Origin: Prorocentrum cordatum
Lineage: Eukaryota; Sar; Dinophyceae; Prorocentrales; Prorocentraceae
DNA length: 64,000 nucleotides
Reading direction: 5' to 3'
Assembly: GCA_963575745.1 (NCBI GenBank)
Contig: CAUYUJ010001481.1
Span: 393,316-457,315 of the forward strand
Part shown: piece by piece, positions 1 to 10,764 of the stretch
How positions within the stretch are numbered: position 1 is the first letter of the stretch
Layout of the letters: every line of letters starts with the position of its first letter
Position numbers and translations under genes: made by a program
The notes under the pieces: generated by a model
Databases searched by the model: none
Told to the model about the DNA's origin: nothing
What the model saw: only the letters and a program-made list of their open reading frames with translations

Positions 1-940
1 CATGAGGGGAGGTGAAACCCTAAGCCGCGCAAAGCCGCGCGGCGTCCTGGCGCTGCCCTTTGAACTATTCGCACCGCTCCGTCGCCGCACTCGGCGACGC
101 GGCCGACGCGGCGAGGCGATCGGCGCGCAACCCACACGCGGCGGCAAAGTCCCAGGTGGCCGCCGTGCCGTTGCGCCACCGTGGAAGTTAGACGTCGGCA
201 GGCCGGCAGTCAGTGCCGTCTACTACCTGGGACCCGCCCTGCTCGCCCCCAGGGGTGGCCTGCCCCGGTGTGGTCATCGGCCAGGGCGTCGAACAAGGCC
301 TGGTTGGGCAGGGCGTTGTGGCATTCGGGCCAGTCGCCGCGGCAACCGCAGACCAAAGCGTGGTCACAGAAGGCGTCCATCACCTCGCCACAGGCTGGGC
401 AAAAGCATTCCTCCTGCAAGAGCTGAATTCGCAGCCGCCTCTGCACGCCGACCTGCGTGAGGCCGCGCGGGGGCGCATTGCTGGTGGCCTCGCAGGGCGG
501 CGCCTGGAGCGACGCGGTAACGCCCGGGGCCTGCACCAGGGAGAGGTGCGTCTTGCCGGCCAGGGTGGCACCCGCCAGAAGCGCGTCGAGCGCAGCCCTG
601 TCCACCGCGTTGGAAATGGTTGCGGGCCTGCATCGCAGCCGCCAGGCTTCCCCCGTCGCGGTCAGCGCCGTAGAACTGCCGACTAAGGTCGGTGCTCTTC
701 GCTTGACAAGCGATGTCGGCAGCGGCATGCTTTGCGGCGGAGCGCATGCCGAGTCCTCTCTTGTTGAATTTGAGTTGAGCCTGTTGCCAGGAGGCGTCAG
801 AGGGCGAGCAGCCGCTCAGTTGAGCAAGGCAGGCCCGGACAGCGTCGCCCATCACCATCCAGGAGGCGGTGGGCGGCAGCACGCGCGCGGGGTAGCCCAG
901 CTTGTGCATTTGAGACAGAAGGTCGGTTGCCCGACACCCG
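1..940 (-). pseudogene. LINE-type reverse transcriptase, decayed C-terminal part
   Basis: Read on the minus strand this is the tail of a dinoflagellate-style LINE reverse transcriptase. Seen: a conserved-looking helix region with WQQAQLKFNKRGLGMRSAAKH (about 787-723), then a frameshift near 600, then a zinc-knuckle-like block CPAC...DAFCDHALVC (about 407-348) followed by ECHNAL. Family members usually read C-x2-C...GDH...C...RHN here, so GDH has become CDH and RHN has become CHN. Further downstream (lower coordinates) an RPADV-x-LPRW...WDFAAACGLRAD stretch and a CAA-x-GF stretch are legible, but three in-frame stops (in the LPRW region, near 66, and near 20) break them. The catalytic palm would lie beyond 940 and is not seen. 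The relic is cut by the window edge. Non-functional; high confidence in the family, lower in the upper boundary. Confidence 0.75.
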
Positions 941-1489
941 CCGCTGCCGGAATTTGGCGACATGCGTACCAAAACAACAGCATGGAACATTCGGGGCGCT
1001 GTGTTACCCGTTTCCCCCAAATGCGCCTTCTCATCAGAGGAAGACTTGGTAGGGGGACGGGGAGGAGTGGGTTGACGAGGAGGATGGGAGGGCAACAGGA
1101 GACGGTGATGAGAGGATGGGAGGAGGACAGAGGGGGAGAAGGAGTGTGAACGAAACAGACGAGGGAGTTTTAGGAGGAGAAGTCTTGTTTCCGTCCGCGG
1201 CTAGCTGCCCTACCTCTCCCACAGTTTCTAGCTGGCGTGGGGTCTATTACGCGTTGGTCGCAGTGGACAAAATCACCGCGATCGGTCCGTCGCACTCTAG
1301 AACGTTGCGACTGGCCTTGGCTTATTGGGAAGGCTTCACGGCTGTTGCCGCCGACCCTGACGGGGGACGACGACGACGACGACGACGACGTTGGCGGCGG
1401 CGGCAGCGATGACGAGGGGCAGAGTCCTCAAGGATGATTCGTGGGCTTCGGAATGCGTTCGTTGGCCTTCGCGTGGCCGGTTAGTAGGG
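941..1489. other. intergenic stretch, nothing recognised
   Basis: No convincing gene. A short GAC run lies at about 1366-1395. Open frames here are short and overlap on both strands without protein-like composition. Confidence 0.5.
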
Positions 1490-2060
1490 GGCCTTTTTGG
1501 AGCATTTTCAGTGCCTCTTGGGAGCTTTTTGGAGGCCTCTTGGGGTTTCCTGGGGGGGCTGTGGGGGGCCTCTGGTGGCCTCGTGGCCTCGTGGGGATTC
1601 CCTGGGAGATTGTAGGAAACGTCGAAAGGTCCGTTCGAGATCCCGTGTGGGCACCCTTGTGGAGCCGTCTTGGGGGCCGTTCGGGCTGTTTGGCAGGGGG
1701 GGTCCTGGGCCATCCTGGGGCCGTCTTGGGTCGCTTGGGGCATGGACATCTCTTGGGGGGCCTCCTGTGGCGATCCTGGTGGCTCTTTGGGCCGTCCTGG
1801 GGCGCTGGGGCGCTGAAGAGGCGAGAGCGCCAGAATCTTGCCAACAGCTCCAGGGCAATCTTCACAGCTTTCCTGTTGGGGCTCTCTTAGTGTGCTCTTG
1901 GAGGTTTCTTCGTGCATCTTGACAGCCTTTCTGGTCATCAGGAGGCCGCCTGTGGCGTCTTGGACCGATCGTTCGGCGATTCGGGACCCTCTTGGACCGT
2001 CTTGGGGGCCTCCTGGGGCACTCTTGGGCCGTCACCGGGTGCTTTTGGGCACGGGCCCCC
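1490..2060. repeat. degenerate GGCCTCTTGGGG / GGGCCGTCTTGG minisatellite
   Basis: Short imperfect units of the types CTTGGGGGCCTCTTGG and GGGCCGTCTTGGG are chained together. The same phrase recurs, in either orientation, at about 14.1, 15.95, 18.9-19.5, 22.4, 23.2, 45.6-46.6, 57.8, 60.2-61.3 and 62.3-64 kb. Frames through it give Leu-Gly-Ala-Ser-Trp-Gly or Pro-Arg-Gly-Pro-Gln strings on both strands, so they are repeat by-products. Confidence 0.8.
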
Positions 2061-2267
2061 CCCCGCTGGATGATGGTTTTCTGACTTGGTACCCCCCCCA
2101 CGCCCTCCCCTTCCCAACCCACCTCCCCCCGCCAGGACGGGATCAAGAGAAGGACTTCCCTCCGACTCAACAGCGGCATTGCTTATTTTCGTTTTGGCTG
2201 GCAAGCTCCAGGAAGAGGGCCCAGTCAGTGAAAGGAGAGGGACAATTGCGGCGGGCGCAGAAGAATT

Positions 2268-2710
2268 TTGACGACCATGCCACCAACCTCCTGGAGTTCT
2301 ACCTCCTCGGTGTCGTTGGGTCATGCCCCATGCCTGAGGCGAATGATGGCAAACGCGGCCTGTACAGGGTCAGTTTGCATGCTCCCGCTCTCCCTGAGAA
2401 CTTTGGGGTCGAGGAAGGTTCACCTCTTCTTGAAGACCCACTTCTCGGCGGTGGAATTTCAAATGGGAGCAAGACTGCGGTTGTTGGCCAATCTTCCAAC
2501 TGGTCCTGCGTTACATACTCCTGCATACGAGTATGTGGGAAAGGGCGATACTGAATGTCACGCCACCCTGGATGATCAGGAGTCTGATGCTGTTGGACCT
2601 CTCCTGGAAGACGACGCATATTTTACGCTTGCAGTTCATGCTATTTACATACAACAGAAGCAGTTCAGGTTCAAGGGCAACCTGGAGGGAGAGTTTGCGA
2701 CGTACCCAAA
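2268..2710 (+). CDS. unrecognised coding-like stretch, possibly a degraded exon
   Basis: A frame from an ATG in the region GACGACCATGCC runs into the repeat that begins near 2714. The middle part (about 2430-2690) has mixed, protein-like composition, including LANLPTGPALHTPAYEYVG and an acidic LDDQESDAVGPLLEDD segment, unlike the repeat-derived frames around it. No domain is recognised. There is no splice evidence and the frame is ended by a dispersed repeat, so this may be an exon fragment, a pseudogene piece or chance. Confidence 0.2.
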
Positions 2711-2713
2711 TTC

Positions 2714-3011
2714 AGAAGGCCAAAATGGGGCCAAAACCTTAGTAAAATCAATGATTTTGGCTTCAAAGAAGAGGGGAGCCTTAATTAGCGTTGCCCCCTC
2801 AGAAGGCCAACATGGGGCCAAAACCTTAGTAAAATCAATGATTTTGGCTTCCTCGGCGAGGCCGTTTTGGACGCTCTGACCGCTCCCCGCCCCTCCTGTC
2901 CAGGTCAGTGGGGAGCGGGTAGGGGGAGGGGTAAACCCCTCCCCGAAGGGGAAGAAGGAGGAGTGGAAGAGGAAACTCGTTAAACCACCGACGCCCTGAA
3001 GGGCTGGTGGG
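2714..3011 (+). repeat. dispersed repeat module, 3' part only (third copy)
   Basis: Begins with two ~87-bp direct repeats containing AGAAGGCCAACATGGGGCC and AAAATCAATGATTTTGGCTT, then a GGTAGGGGGAGGGGTAAACC stretch ending in GGGCTGGTGGGA. The same order and wording recur at 22755-23131 and 57945-58301, where they are the 3' end of a longer duplicated segment. The AAAATCAATGATTTTG part is an imperfect palindrome. Confidence 0.8.
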
Positions 3012-3765
3012 ACTTTCTGCGTTCCATCAATAACTTTGTGCGTAAGCTGGACAGTTTCACGCCGTGCGAGTCCGCCGTCGAGGACTTTGCCAAATCCGCG
3101 CACGAGGACGAGAATAGGGCCACCATCTACTCGGACTTGCGCCCGCACTTCGACATCCTGAGAGAGCTCCTCGGGCCATCGAGGGCTGCGGCCGTACAGC
3201 CTTACCTCGTGGACGTCGAGGCCCAGCTCCTGGCCGCATGCAGGGCCGATTTGGGGCTGGACGACGACAGCGCTGCTGGTGCCGACTCAGACACGGACAG
3301 CGACGCTTACACGCCAGGCGGGACGGTGGTCATCGACGACCACGCCTTGGCAGAAGCAAGGGCCATGTTGGAGGGCAGCGGCGCTTGCACCGACTCCGAC
3401 ATGGCCAGCGACAGTTGCACGCCAGCTGGGGCTACGGAGCCGAAGCCGGCCGAAGCAAGCGCTCCGCGTGTGATCTCGACGGCGACGAGTTCCAGCAAGA
3501 CTCCAGCACGGGCCTGCATCCCACGAGCGCGGCGTTGGGCGACGACAACGGCGACTGCGGCCCTACGTGGGAGAAGCTGCGCTCGCGCGCCTGGTCGCGC
3601 GCGGCCACCTCTGGCCACGGGCGCGCGGCACGGGGGAAACGAAAACGGGCGGGGGGCGGCGGCGCACGCGCTCGACGGGCCTGGCCCCCGCCCCGTCGTC
3701 ACGGTACCGCCGGAGAGACCAGGGCCCCTCATAAGAGCACTAATAATACTAGTAGTAATCGATAA
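3012..3765 (+). CDS. hypothetical protein fragment, helical then acidic
   Basis: An open frame reads FLRSINNFVRKLDSFTPCES and on through a mixed, helix-forming segment to LLAACRADLGLDDD (about 3012-3270), then an Asp/Ser/Thr-rich acidic part with three imperfect repeats of the form DSD-x-DS-x-TPGG (3280-3440). Near 3460 the protein-like reading moves to another frame (CDLDGDEFQQDSS ... GDCGPTWEKLRSRAWSR) and ends at 3763-3765. The composition is unlike the surrounding repeats, which supports former or current coding. No domain is recognised. The first codons abut the end of the dispersed repeat at 3011. It may be one exon, with the frame change being a splice site, an error or decay. Confidence 0.35.
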
Positions 3766-3827
3766 GAATGCGAATGCTAATAATAATACTGATACTAATA
3801 CGACCCCTCTCGTCGGGAGCCTTGAGA

Positions 3828-4035
3828 CGGGGGTCAGCCAGAGCGCCAGATCTTGCAGGATCCTTCGAAGACCTCCTCTGGCTGACCCGGGTCAGCGAGC
3901 CGCTTGTGGCCGCGAGGCGGCCGCGCATATTGGCTGACCCGGGTTTGCGAAAACCTGCGTTGCAGTTTTTGTCCCCTGCATTGCAGTTTTTTGGTTTCCT
4001 GCTGACCCGGATTTGGATTGACCCGGGTCAGAAGA
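3828..4035. repeat. GACCCGG/GGTCAGCC inverted-repeat cluster
   Basis: GGGGGTCAGCCAGAG at about 3830 is matched by CTCTGGCTGACCC near 3880, a small foldback of about 60 bp. Further TGACCCGG blocks follow to 4030. A second cluster with the same words (GGGGTCAGCCAGAGCG ... GCCTGGCTGACCCGG) and TGCAGGATC repeats lies at 39660-39850. Confidence 0.6.
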
Positions 4036-4187
4036 TCCCCGATCCCGTCGCTCTTGAGGCGCATCGTCACCAAGCGGGGCGGCTGGCCCCTCCGTCTTCC
4101 GAGGATTAAAAGAAGGTGTGGCTGGGCACAGTGCTGTTCTCGTTGTTCTTTCGATCGCGCTTGCCTTCGTTTCCTTCTGGATGACGT

Positions 4188-4345
4188 CACGCACCCCCGA
4201 GTGGGGGCACGAATGCAGTCCTTCACGAGGCAGGTCCTCGCGATCCGCAGCTCCTCGTGCCGGCTATTTTCATTTACCCCGAGTGGGGACATAAATGCTT
4301 TCCTTTGCGTGGCATGTCTTCACGATATACATCTTCTCGTGCTGG
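4188..4345. repeat. two ~84-bp direct repeats
   Basis: The phrase CCCGAGTGGGG followed by A/G-rich bases, CTTTGCGTGGCATGTCTTC-like text and CTCGTGC occurs at about 4194 and 4278. Between 4346 and 5180 no gene is supported; one minus-strand open frame (4270-4665) overlaps these repeats and is not protein-like enough to call. Confidence 0.5.
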
Positions 4346-5183
4346 TAAGCTTCATCCACGCGTGGATCTACCTTGTAGTCAGGGTGTTCCACCTCAACGC
4401 GCGCGCAAAATAATTGTGTGACGGGTATACGGGAAAAGGTTAGAACAGCGGCGACGGCGACGACGACGCCGAGAACGGAGGGAGTGGAACGGCATCTCGC
4501 ACACGCCGACAGAGTCTGCGGATTTGTTGAGAGCGATTGCCACTGAGCTACGTAACTATAGAGTTTGTGCTGAATCAGCTCTCGCTCAAAGGACTCTGTA
4601 GACTTGAATTGCCACACCTCAGCCATGTTGGGTGTCCATGAAGGCGACAGCGAGGCTTCAATCATACGCCTAGGTTTGGACTTTGCCGTGGCCGTTATCG
4701 CGGGCAGCCCCTGGCCAAGAGAAAACTACGTTTCTGGTTGAAGCGCGCGCGTGAGATTATTGCATACAATTCGTGTGGATGTTTTGTGTGGGGGCCAGGG
4801 GGCAGGGCTGACTTCTGATAGATTCATGCCGCGCCGACGCGGCGGCGACCCTAACGTGCGCGTTCAATGTCGAACACCCTCAGTGGCCTGGAGTCGGCCG
4901 ACATCTGCTGATCTGTGCGCTACAGGAGAAGCCCTAATCGCTCAGGGTCGAACCATCCACGCACTGTCAGAAACCAACGCCGACCTCATCGCGACGCTGA
5001 CCTGCCGTGTCGGGTTGCTGCGTTCCGCGCTATGTCGACGAGAGGGGAAGTTAGGGGTTTGCAGCGCCAGGCCAGGCCTCAACAGGAGCGAACTTTACGA
5101 GTGGCATGCGCTGGGGACCCACACGAGAACAGCTGCCCCGTCGCCTCTGCGTTTGCGCAGAGGGGGGGGGGGGAAATTACCCA

Positions 5184-5517
5184 GGCGAGAGCCTCCTGAG
5201 TACAGCGCCGTTTCTAATACATGCTCCGCGTGCGGATCATGTATTAAACATGCAGGGACTTAGTATTAAGAACAACGATGATTCCATGCATAAATTCATT
5301 CACATATCAATCATGTGTTACACATCATTTTTGTTTGTTTGTGTTTGGTTTTCTTTAAGAAAACTCCTATTCAAGATGCAGGGATTTAGTATCAAAAACA
5401 ACGATGAGCTCATGTATACAATTATTCATACATCATGCATGTATATAAAATCGTATAGTAAAAAAACATCATATGTGTAAAAAACTGCCCTGTACCCCCC
5501 GGCGAGAGCCTCCTGAG
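5184..5517. mobile_element. 300-bp AT-rich insertion between 17-bp direct repeats
   Basis: GGCGAGAGCCTCCTGAG occurs exactly at 5184-5200 and 5501-5517. The 300 bp between them are strongly AT-rich in an otherwise GC-rich setting. Inside are a perfect hairpin near 5214-5245 (TAATACATG...CCGC/GCGG...CATGTATTA) and two imperfect copies of a 39-bp phrase starting ATGCAGGGAYTTAGTAT (5249 and 5375). The direct repeats look like a target-site duplication, so this is probably a non-autonomous inserted element of unknown class. Confidence 0.55.
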
Positions 5518-5624
5518 GACTGCTCCACGGGCGGCCGCCGTGGCCAGACTCACACGGCCTGGGCCGACCCCTGCGCACCCGGGGCGGTGGAGCGGTGGGG
5601 CAGGCCGGCCGCCCAAGACTGCTC

Positions 5625-6135
5625 TTCTCGTCCCTCTTTTGCGGCTTTCTCCCTCCTCTCCCTCCTCTTCTGCGGCGTTTCTCGTCTCTCCCTCCTCTCC
5701 CCTCCCTCCTCTCCCTCCTCTCCCTCCTTCTCCTGCTTTTCTCGTCCCTCCCCCTTGTCTCCTTCCCGGCGTTTGCGCGAATGCGCCGCCAGCGCGCACA
5801 GTTTTTGAAGTCCTCGCGATAGCACGATAGCACCGGTGCAATCCGGCCGAGGCCCCGGTCTACAGCCGGGCTGTCCCAGCGTTCGTTATGGTGTGGCTTC
5901 TCACAAAAAAAAGACTGCTGCCAGGGTTCTCTGCTGGTGCTCTCCTGAGGTTTCGGGCTGGGTCGGTCGTCGATGCTGGCCGGGGAGAAAGATGAGCGAT
6001 GATGAAGACAACGAGGTGGAAGACGACGGGGGCAGGAGGGACAGGGGCAAGAGGGCAGGGTAAGGACGCAAGAGGAGGAGGAGGAGGACGAGGAGGAGGA
6101 CGAGGAGGAAGAGGAGGAGGAGGTCAAAAGGAGAG
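5625..6135. repeat. CT-rich and GGA-rich simple sequence
   Basis: CCTCTCCCT-type tract at 5625-5775 and a GGA/GAC tract at 6060-6135. The text between (5776-6060) shows nothing recognisable, and no gene is supported from 6136 to 6800. Confidence 0.7.
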
Positions 6136-6807
6136 GATAAGGGGGATGAGGAGATGGAGGATGGCAAGAGGAGGAACATTCGAGGACGCCAAGATGAGGA
6201 AGAGAAGGACGAGAAGGACTTGTTCTTTTTCCGATCCCGGACATCGAGTTTAAGTCTCAGGCGTCCAAGATGCTGCCCGCGAAGACGCGCGCGCGCGCGC
6301 GCCCTCGGTCACTAGTGCAGAGGTACGGCGCTGGCATGAACCCGAAGAAAATCGAGACGACCTCCAGCCACAACGCCATCCAGCTGGCGCGGGAGGAGCG
6401 GCGCCCGCCCGGGGGGCAGGAACGAGGGCCGCGGGCGGCAGGAGCGGCAGCAGGCCGGAGGGCGAAGGACACACCTTGGCTTCGGAAGGGGCAGCACTCG
6501 GGGGATGGACAGACCTCCTACCCTGACACGTCGATTAAGGAATTGGCCGTTTCTGGTTCGCGAGAGGGCGTCGCGGCCGTCGTTTTTGCGGGTCCAGGTC
6601 CGTCGGTTTCGGTCCCAGGCCGTTTTCGTTGAGGGGAGGTTTACTAAAGGGAGGTTTGTCCACCGCCGATTGGATGTTGCGCACTTGGGCTCTCCGCCTT
6701 GGGGTGCTCTTCGCGCTGGGTTTGCCCATGGGGCGCTGGGACGTCTCGTACGTTTCAATCGACTGGCCATGCTGCGGCTGCAAGGAGGGGGCCTCTGCTC
6801 ATCGAGT

Positions 6808-7012
6808 CGGAACCAACTGTTCAGTTCTTGGATCAGGGCTCCCCGGCGGCCCGCTGCTTGCCATTACTCGGCATGGGAACGAGGTGGGCAATGCGGGAGG
6901 CGGAGGAGGAGGTATTAGGTGGGAAGCTTCGGCACATCGAGCCAGGACCGCTTAGCTCTTGGATCTGGCCCCCACGGCGGCCCACTGGCTTGTTTTCTCT
7001 TGAGCCAGGGAA
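6808..7012. repeat. two ~136-bp imperfect direct repeats
   Basis: TCTTGGATCAGGGCTCCCCG at about 6826 and TCTTGGATCTGGCCCCCACG at about 6957 are each followed by CGGCCCRCTG-C-TTG and a GGGAACGAG block. No coding sense is seen. Confidence 0.5.
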
Positions 7013-7149
7013 CGAGCGGGGCGAGGCGGAGACGAGGGTCAACCGATGGAAAGAAGGACAAAAGGCAGGGAGGCGTTCATGATCCTTCCTGCTCCTCATC
7101 CCTCTCTTTCTCCTCGCCCTCCTCCCTTCCTCTCCTCTGCCTTCTCGTA

Positions 7150-7174
7150 TTCTTCCCATATATGTCTCTCTCTT

Positions 7175-7210
<36 letters not shown>

Positions 7211-7266
7211 CCTCCTACACAATTATGCAACATGATATCGCGTTTCTCTCTCTCTCTCTCTCTCTC
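7150..7266. repeat. CT dinucleotide microsatellite
   Basis: Two CTCTCT runs (about 7160-7210 and 7244-7266) separated by a short ACAATTATGCAACATG spacer. The following 7267-7680 hold nothing recognised. Confidence 0.85.
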
Positions 7267-7680
7267 GCCCGACGACATTTTGAGAGTATCCCGCCTTTTC
7301 TTTGTACTGTTTTCATACAGGGCTTCAAAGGTTTATAAGTATTTGGAGTTTCCCCATCTCAGCATTTTCGGTCCTTCCAAAGTGGTACTCCCTCTGCAGC
7401 AATGGCTCAATTTCCACGTCCTCCTCGTTTCAATATGGCGCATCGGCCTTATTCCCGCTTGTTCTACCCTTCTCAATGGTTCTCCCGCTGTGGTGTCGGC
7501 CTCGAATGTGCGCCCCCGCCCGCTACAGCGTTGGCCTCTTTTTTGAGTTGACTGTCCTTCAAACTAGCGCTCCGTCTACAGCGTGGGCTTCACTTCTGGA
7601 GTGCCAGCCCTTGACAAGGTGATCTGGCTCAAGCGGTGGCCTGACTTCTGAAGCCGCATTCCTGCCTTGCCCCAGGAATC

Positions 7681-7842
7681 AGGAGGGAAAGAAACACGCA
7701 GGCACAATTAATCGTCAATCCCCCAGAAAATATGGGAAAAGATGGGAAGTGTGGGGGGAGACAAAAATCCAACAAACATGGGAAAATATGGGTAATCCTG
7801 TTATTCGTGTGTATGTATTTGTGTGTCCCAGGGCCCCTTCAA
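7681..7842 (+). repeat. AT-richer ~160-bp dispersed repeat, copy 1
   Basis: Starts AGGAGGGAAAGAAACACGCA, contains TCGTCAATCCCCCAGAAAAT and ATGGGAAAATATGGGTAATC, and ends GTGTGTCCCAGGGCCCCTTC. Two more copies in the same orientation lie at 29107-29268 and 34385-34544. Each copy is followed within about 1 kb by a minisatellite or trinucleotide block. Confidence 0.8.
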
Positions 7843-8059
7843 GGAAGCTCCATCCGACGGACTCGCCACTCGACGCGGCGTGGGCCGTTCTCTTGCATCG
7901 GCACGCAGCTTGCGCCTCCCAGCCTTGGTCCCTGCGTGCGGGCACGTCAGAGCGGAGCTCCCGCGGAAGCATCAGCTTCATTCCTCAGTTTCCATCCGGC
8001 CTCCGTCCCATGGAATGGCGCTCTCGCTGCAGCGCTGGCAATGCTGATGGGTCCACTGG

Positions 8060-9972
8060 GACCTTCGGTGGAGCTTCCTATGGGGCCACGAAACGCTGTA
8101 CTGGGTGGGTGAAACGCAGGGAGCAAGGGCTGTGCTGGGTGGTGGCGGACGCATGCGGGCGGTGCCACTGGAACCTTCGCTGGAGCCCCCTATGGGGCCA
8201 CTGGGTGAAACGCAGGGCTGTGCTGGGTGGTGGCGGACGCATGCGGGCGGTGCCACTGGAACCTTCCCCCTATGGGGCCACGAAACGCTGTACTGGGTGG
8301 GTGAAACGCAGGGAGCAAGGGCTGTGCTGGGTGGTGGCGGACGCACGGGCGGTGCCACTGGGACGCATTGCCAGCCCCCCCTGGGGCCACGCAACGCTGT
8401 ACTGGGTGGGTGAAACGCAGGGAGCAAGGGCTGTGCTGGGTGGTGGCGACGCATGCGGGCATGCCACGGGCTTGCCACTGGAAGCCGCTGGAGCCCCCAC
8501 GGGCTGTACTGGGTGGGTGAAACGCAGGGAGCAAGGGCTGTGCTGGGTGGTGGCGGACGCATGCGGGCGGTGCCACTGGGACCTTCGGGCCCCCCCTGGG
8601 GACGCAACGCTGTACTGGGTGGGTGAAACGCAGGGAGCAAGGGCTGTGCTGGGTGGTGGCGGACGCATGCGGGCGGTGCCACTGGAACCTTCGCTGGAGC
8701 TATGGGGCCACCTATGGGTGGCCACGACGCAGCGCTGTACTGGGTGGGTGAAACGCAGGGAGCAAGGGCTGTGCTGGGTGGTGGCGGACGCGCACGCATG
8801 CGGGCGGTGCCACTGGAACCTTCGGTGGAGCTCCCTATGGGGCCATGAAGCGTTGTACTGGGTGGGCGAAACGCAAGGAGCAAGGGCTGTGCTGGGCGGT
8901 GGCTGGCGCATGCGGGCGGTGCCAGTGGGACCTTCGGTGGAGCTCCTTATGGAGCCACGAAACGCTGTACTGGGTGGGTGAAACGCAGGGAGGAGGGGGA
9001 GGAAGGCCACGAACAGCTGCACTGGGTGGGGGGGGACGCATGCGGACGGTAGACCTGGAGCCTTCGGTGGAGCTCCCTATGGGGCCACGAAACGCTGTAC
9101 TGGGTTGGTGAATTGAGAGAGGAGGGGGAGGAGGGCCAAGAAAAGCTGTACTGGGTGGGGGGGACGCATGCGGACAGTAGACCTGGAACCTCTGGTGGAG
9201 CTCCCTATGGGGCCACGGAACGCTGTACTGGGTGGGTGAAACGCAAGGAGCAGGGGGAGGAGGGCCACGAAACACTGTACTGGGTGGGGGGGGGGCGCAT
9301 GCGGACGGTAGACTTGGAACCTTCGGTGGAGCTCTTTATGGAGCCACGAATCGCTGTACTGCGTTGGTGAAACGCAGGGAGGAGGGGGAGTAGGGCCACG
9401 AAACGCTGTACTGGGTGGGGGGGACGCATGCGGACGGTAGACCTGGAACCTTCGGTGGAGCTCCCTATGGGGCCACGAAACGTTGTACTGGGTGGGTGAA
9501 ACGCAGGGAGGAGGGGAAGGAGGGCCACGAAACGCTGTACTGTGTGGCGCGGGGGGGGGACGCATGCGGACGGTAGACTTGGAACCTCTGGTGGAGCTCC
9601 CTATGCGGGCACCCCCACTGGGGCCTTCGGTGGAGCTCCGTATTGGGCCACGAATCGCTGTGCTGGGCGTGGGGGACGCATACGCCCCCCCCCCCCCCCA
9701 CTGGGGCCTTCGGTGGAGCCCTATGGGGCCACGAATCGCTGTGCTGGGCGTGGGGGACGCATGCGGGCACCCCCACTGGGGCCTTCGGTGGAGCCTCGTA
9801 TGGGGCCACGAAGCGCTGCCCTGAGCGTGGGGAACGCATGCGCCCCCCCACACAGGGGCCTTCGGTGGAGCTCCCTATGGGGCCACGGAACGTTGCCCTG
9901 AGCGTGGGGGACGCATGTGCCCCCCCCCCCACTGGGGCCTTCGGTGGAGCTCCCTATGGGGCCACGAAGCGA
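8060..9972 (+). repeat. ~120-bp tandem minisatellite array
   Basis: About sixteen imperfect units share the phrases CTTCGGTGGAGCTCCCTATG, GGGGCCACGAAACGCTGTAC, TGGGTGGGTGAAACGCAGGG and GGACGCATGCGGGC. The unit changes along the array: a GCAAGGGCTGTGCTGGGTGG version first, an AGACCTGGAACCT version from about 9040, and a shorter CCCCACTGGGGCC version from about 9610. The same family forms a second array at 15180-15660. Frames through it are repeat by-products. Confidence 0.9.
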
Positions 9973-9973
9973 G

Positions 9974-10219
<246 letters not shown>

Positions 10220-10355
10220 GAGGAGGGGGTGAGCTGAGACATGCGGAGAGCAAAGGCAAGGATGGGGAAGGAGGAAGGAGGTGGGACGCGGGGCGCTGTC
10301 TCTTCAAAACGAGAACCCAACACCACAGGATGGTTGGGAACAAATCAACAATCGT
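10220..10355 (+). repeat. conserved tail of the minisatellite-GAT element, copy 1
   Basis: After a GGA-rich link come GACGCGGGGCGCTGTCTCTT and CTTCAAAACGAGAACCCAAC, then CACCACAGGATGGTTGGGAA. The same tail is found at 15840-15905 after the second minisatellite and GAT tract, so array, GAT run and tail form one unit. Confidence 0.8.
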
Positions 10356-10360
10356 TTTCG

Positions 10361-10735
10361 GGACTTCAGGCTGCCTGGTCGGATCTGGCCTGGAGGGCCC
10401 GAATGAAGTCCGAAGTCCCGAAACCCATTGATTCTTGCTTGTTGGGAACCCTCACAGGTTTTATTGTTGTTTGTCTTTTTTGGGGGGGGAGGGGGAGCCT
10501 TCGCAGGTTTTACTAATTTCTTGAGAAGCTACGAATCCTGTTAGGGTTTCAATAAAACGAAAAACCCGTGAGGGTCCCCCCCAAAAAACAATACTCAATT
10601 GTTTTCGGGACTTCAGGCTGCCTGGGCGAATCTGGCCTGCAGGGGCCCGGAGGAAGTCCGCAGTCACGAAAGCCATTGCTTGTTGGAGCCCTCACAGGTT
10701 TTTTTTTGGGGGGGAGCCCTCACAGGGCTCGTGGA
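10361..10735. repeat. two ~247-bp imperfect direct repeats
   Basis: GGACTTCAGGCTGCCTGG occurs at 10361 and 10608. Both copies continue with a GATCTGGCC-like or AATCTGGCC block, GAAGTCCG, AGCCATTG-like text and CCTCACAGGTTTT with a G-run. Confidence 0.75.
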
Positions 10736-10764
10736 CCCAAGACTTTTTCTTATTCTTTTTCCCC

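Noticed and set aside
4505-4580. Minus-strand tRNA-like A-box word TAGCTCAGTGGC with a weak B-box 60 nt on
   Set aside because: The D-stem and anticodon stem do not pair and the B-box has a mismatch, so no tRNA or SINE is called.
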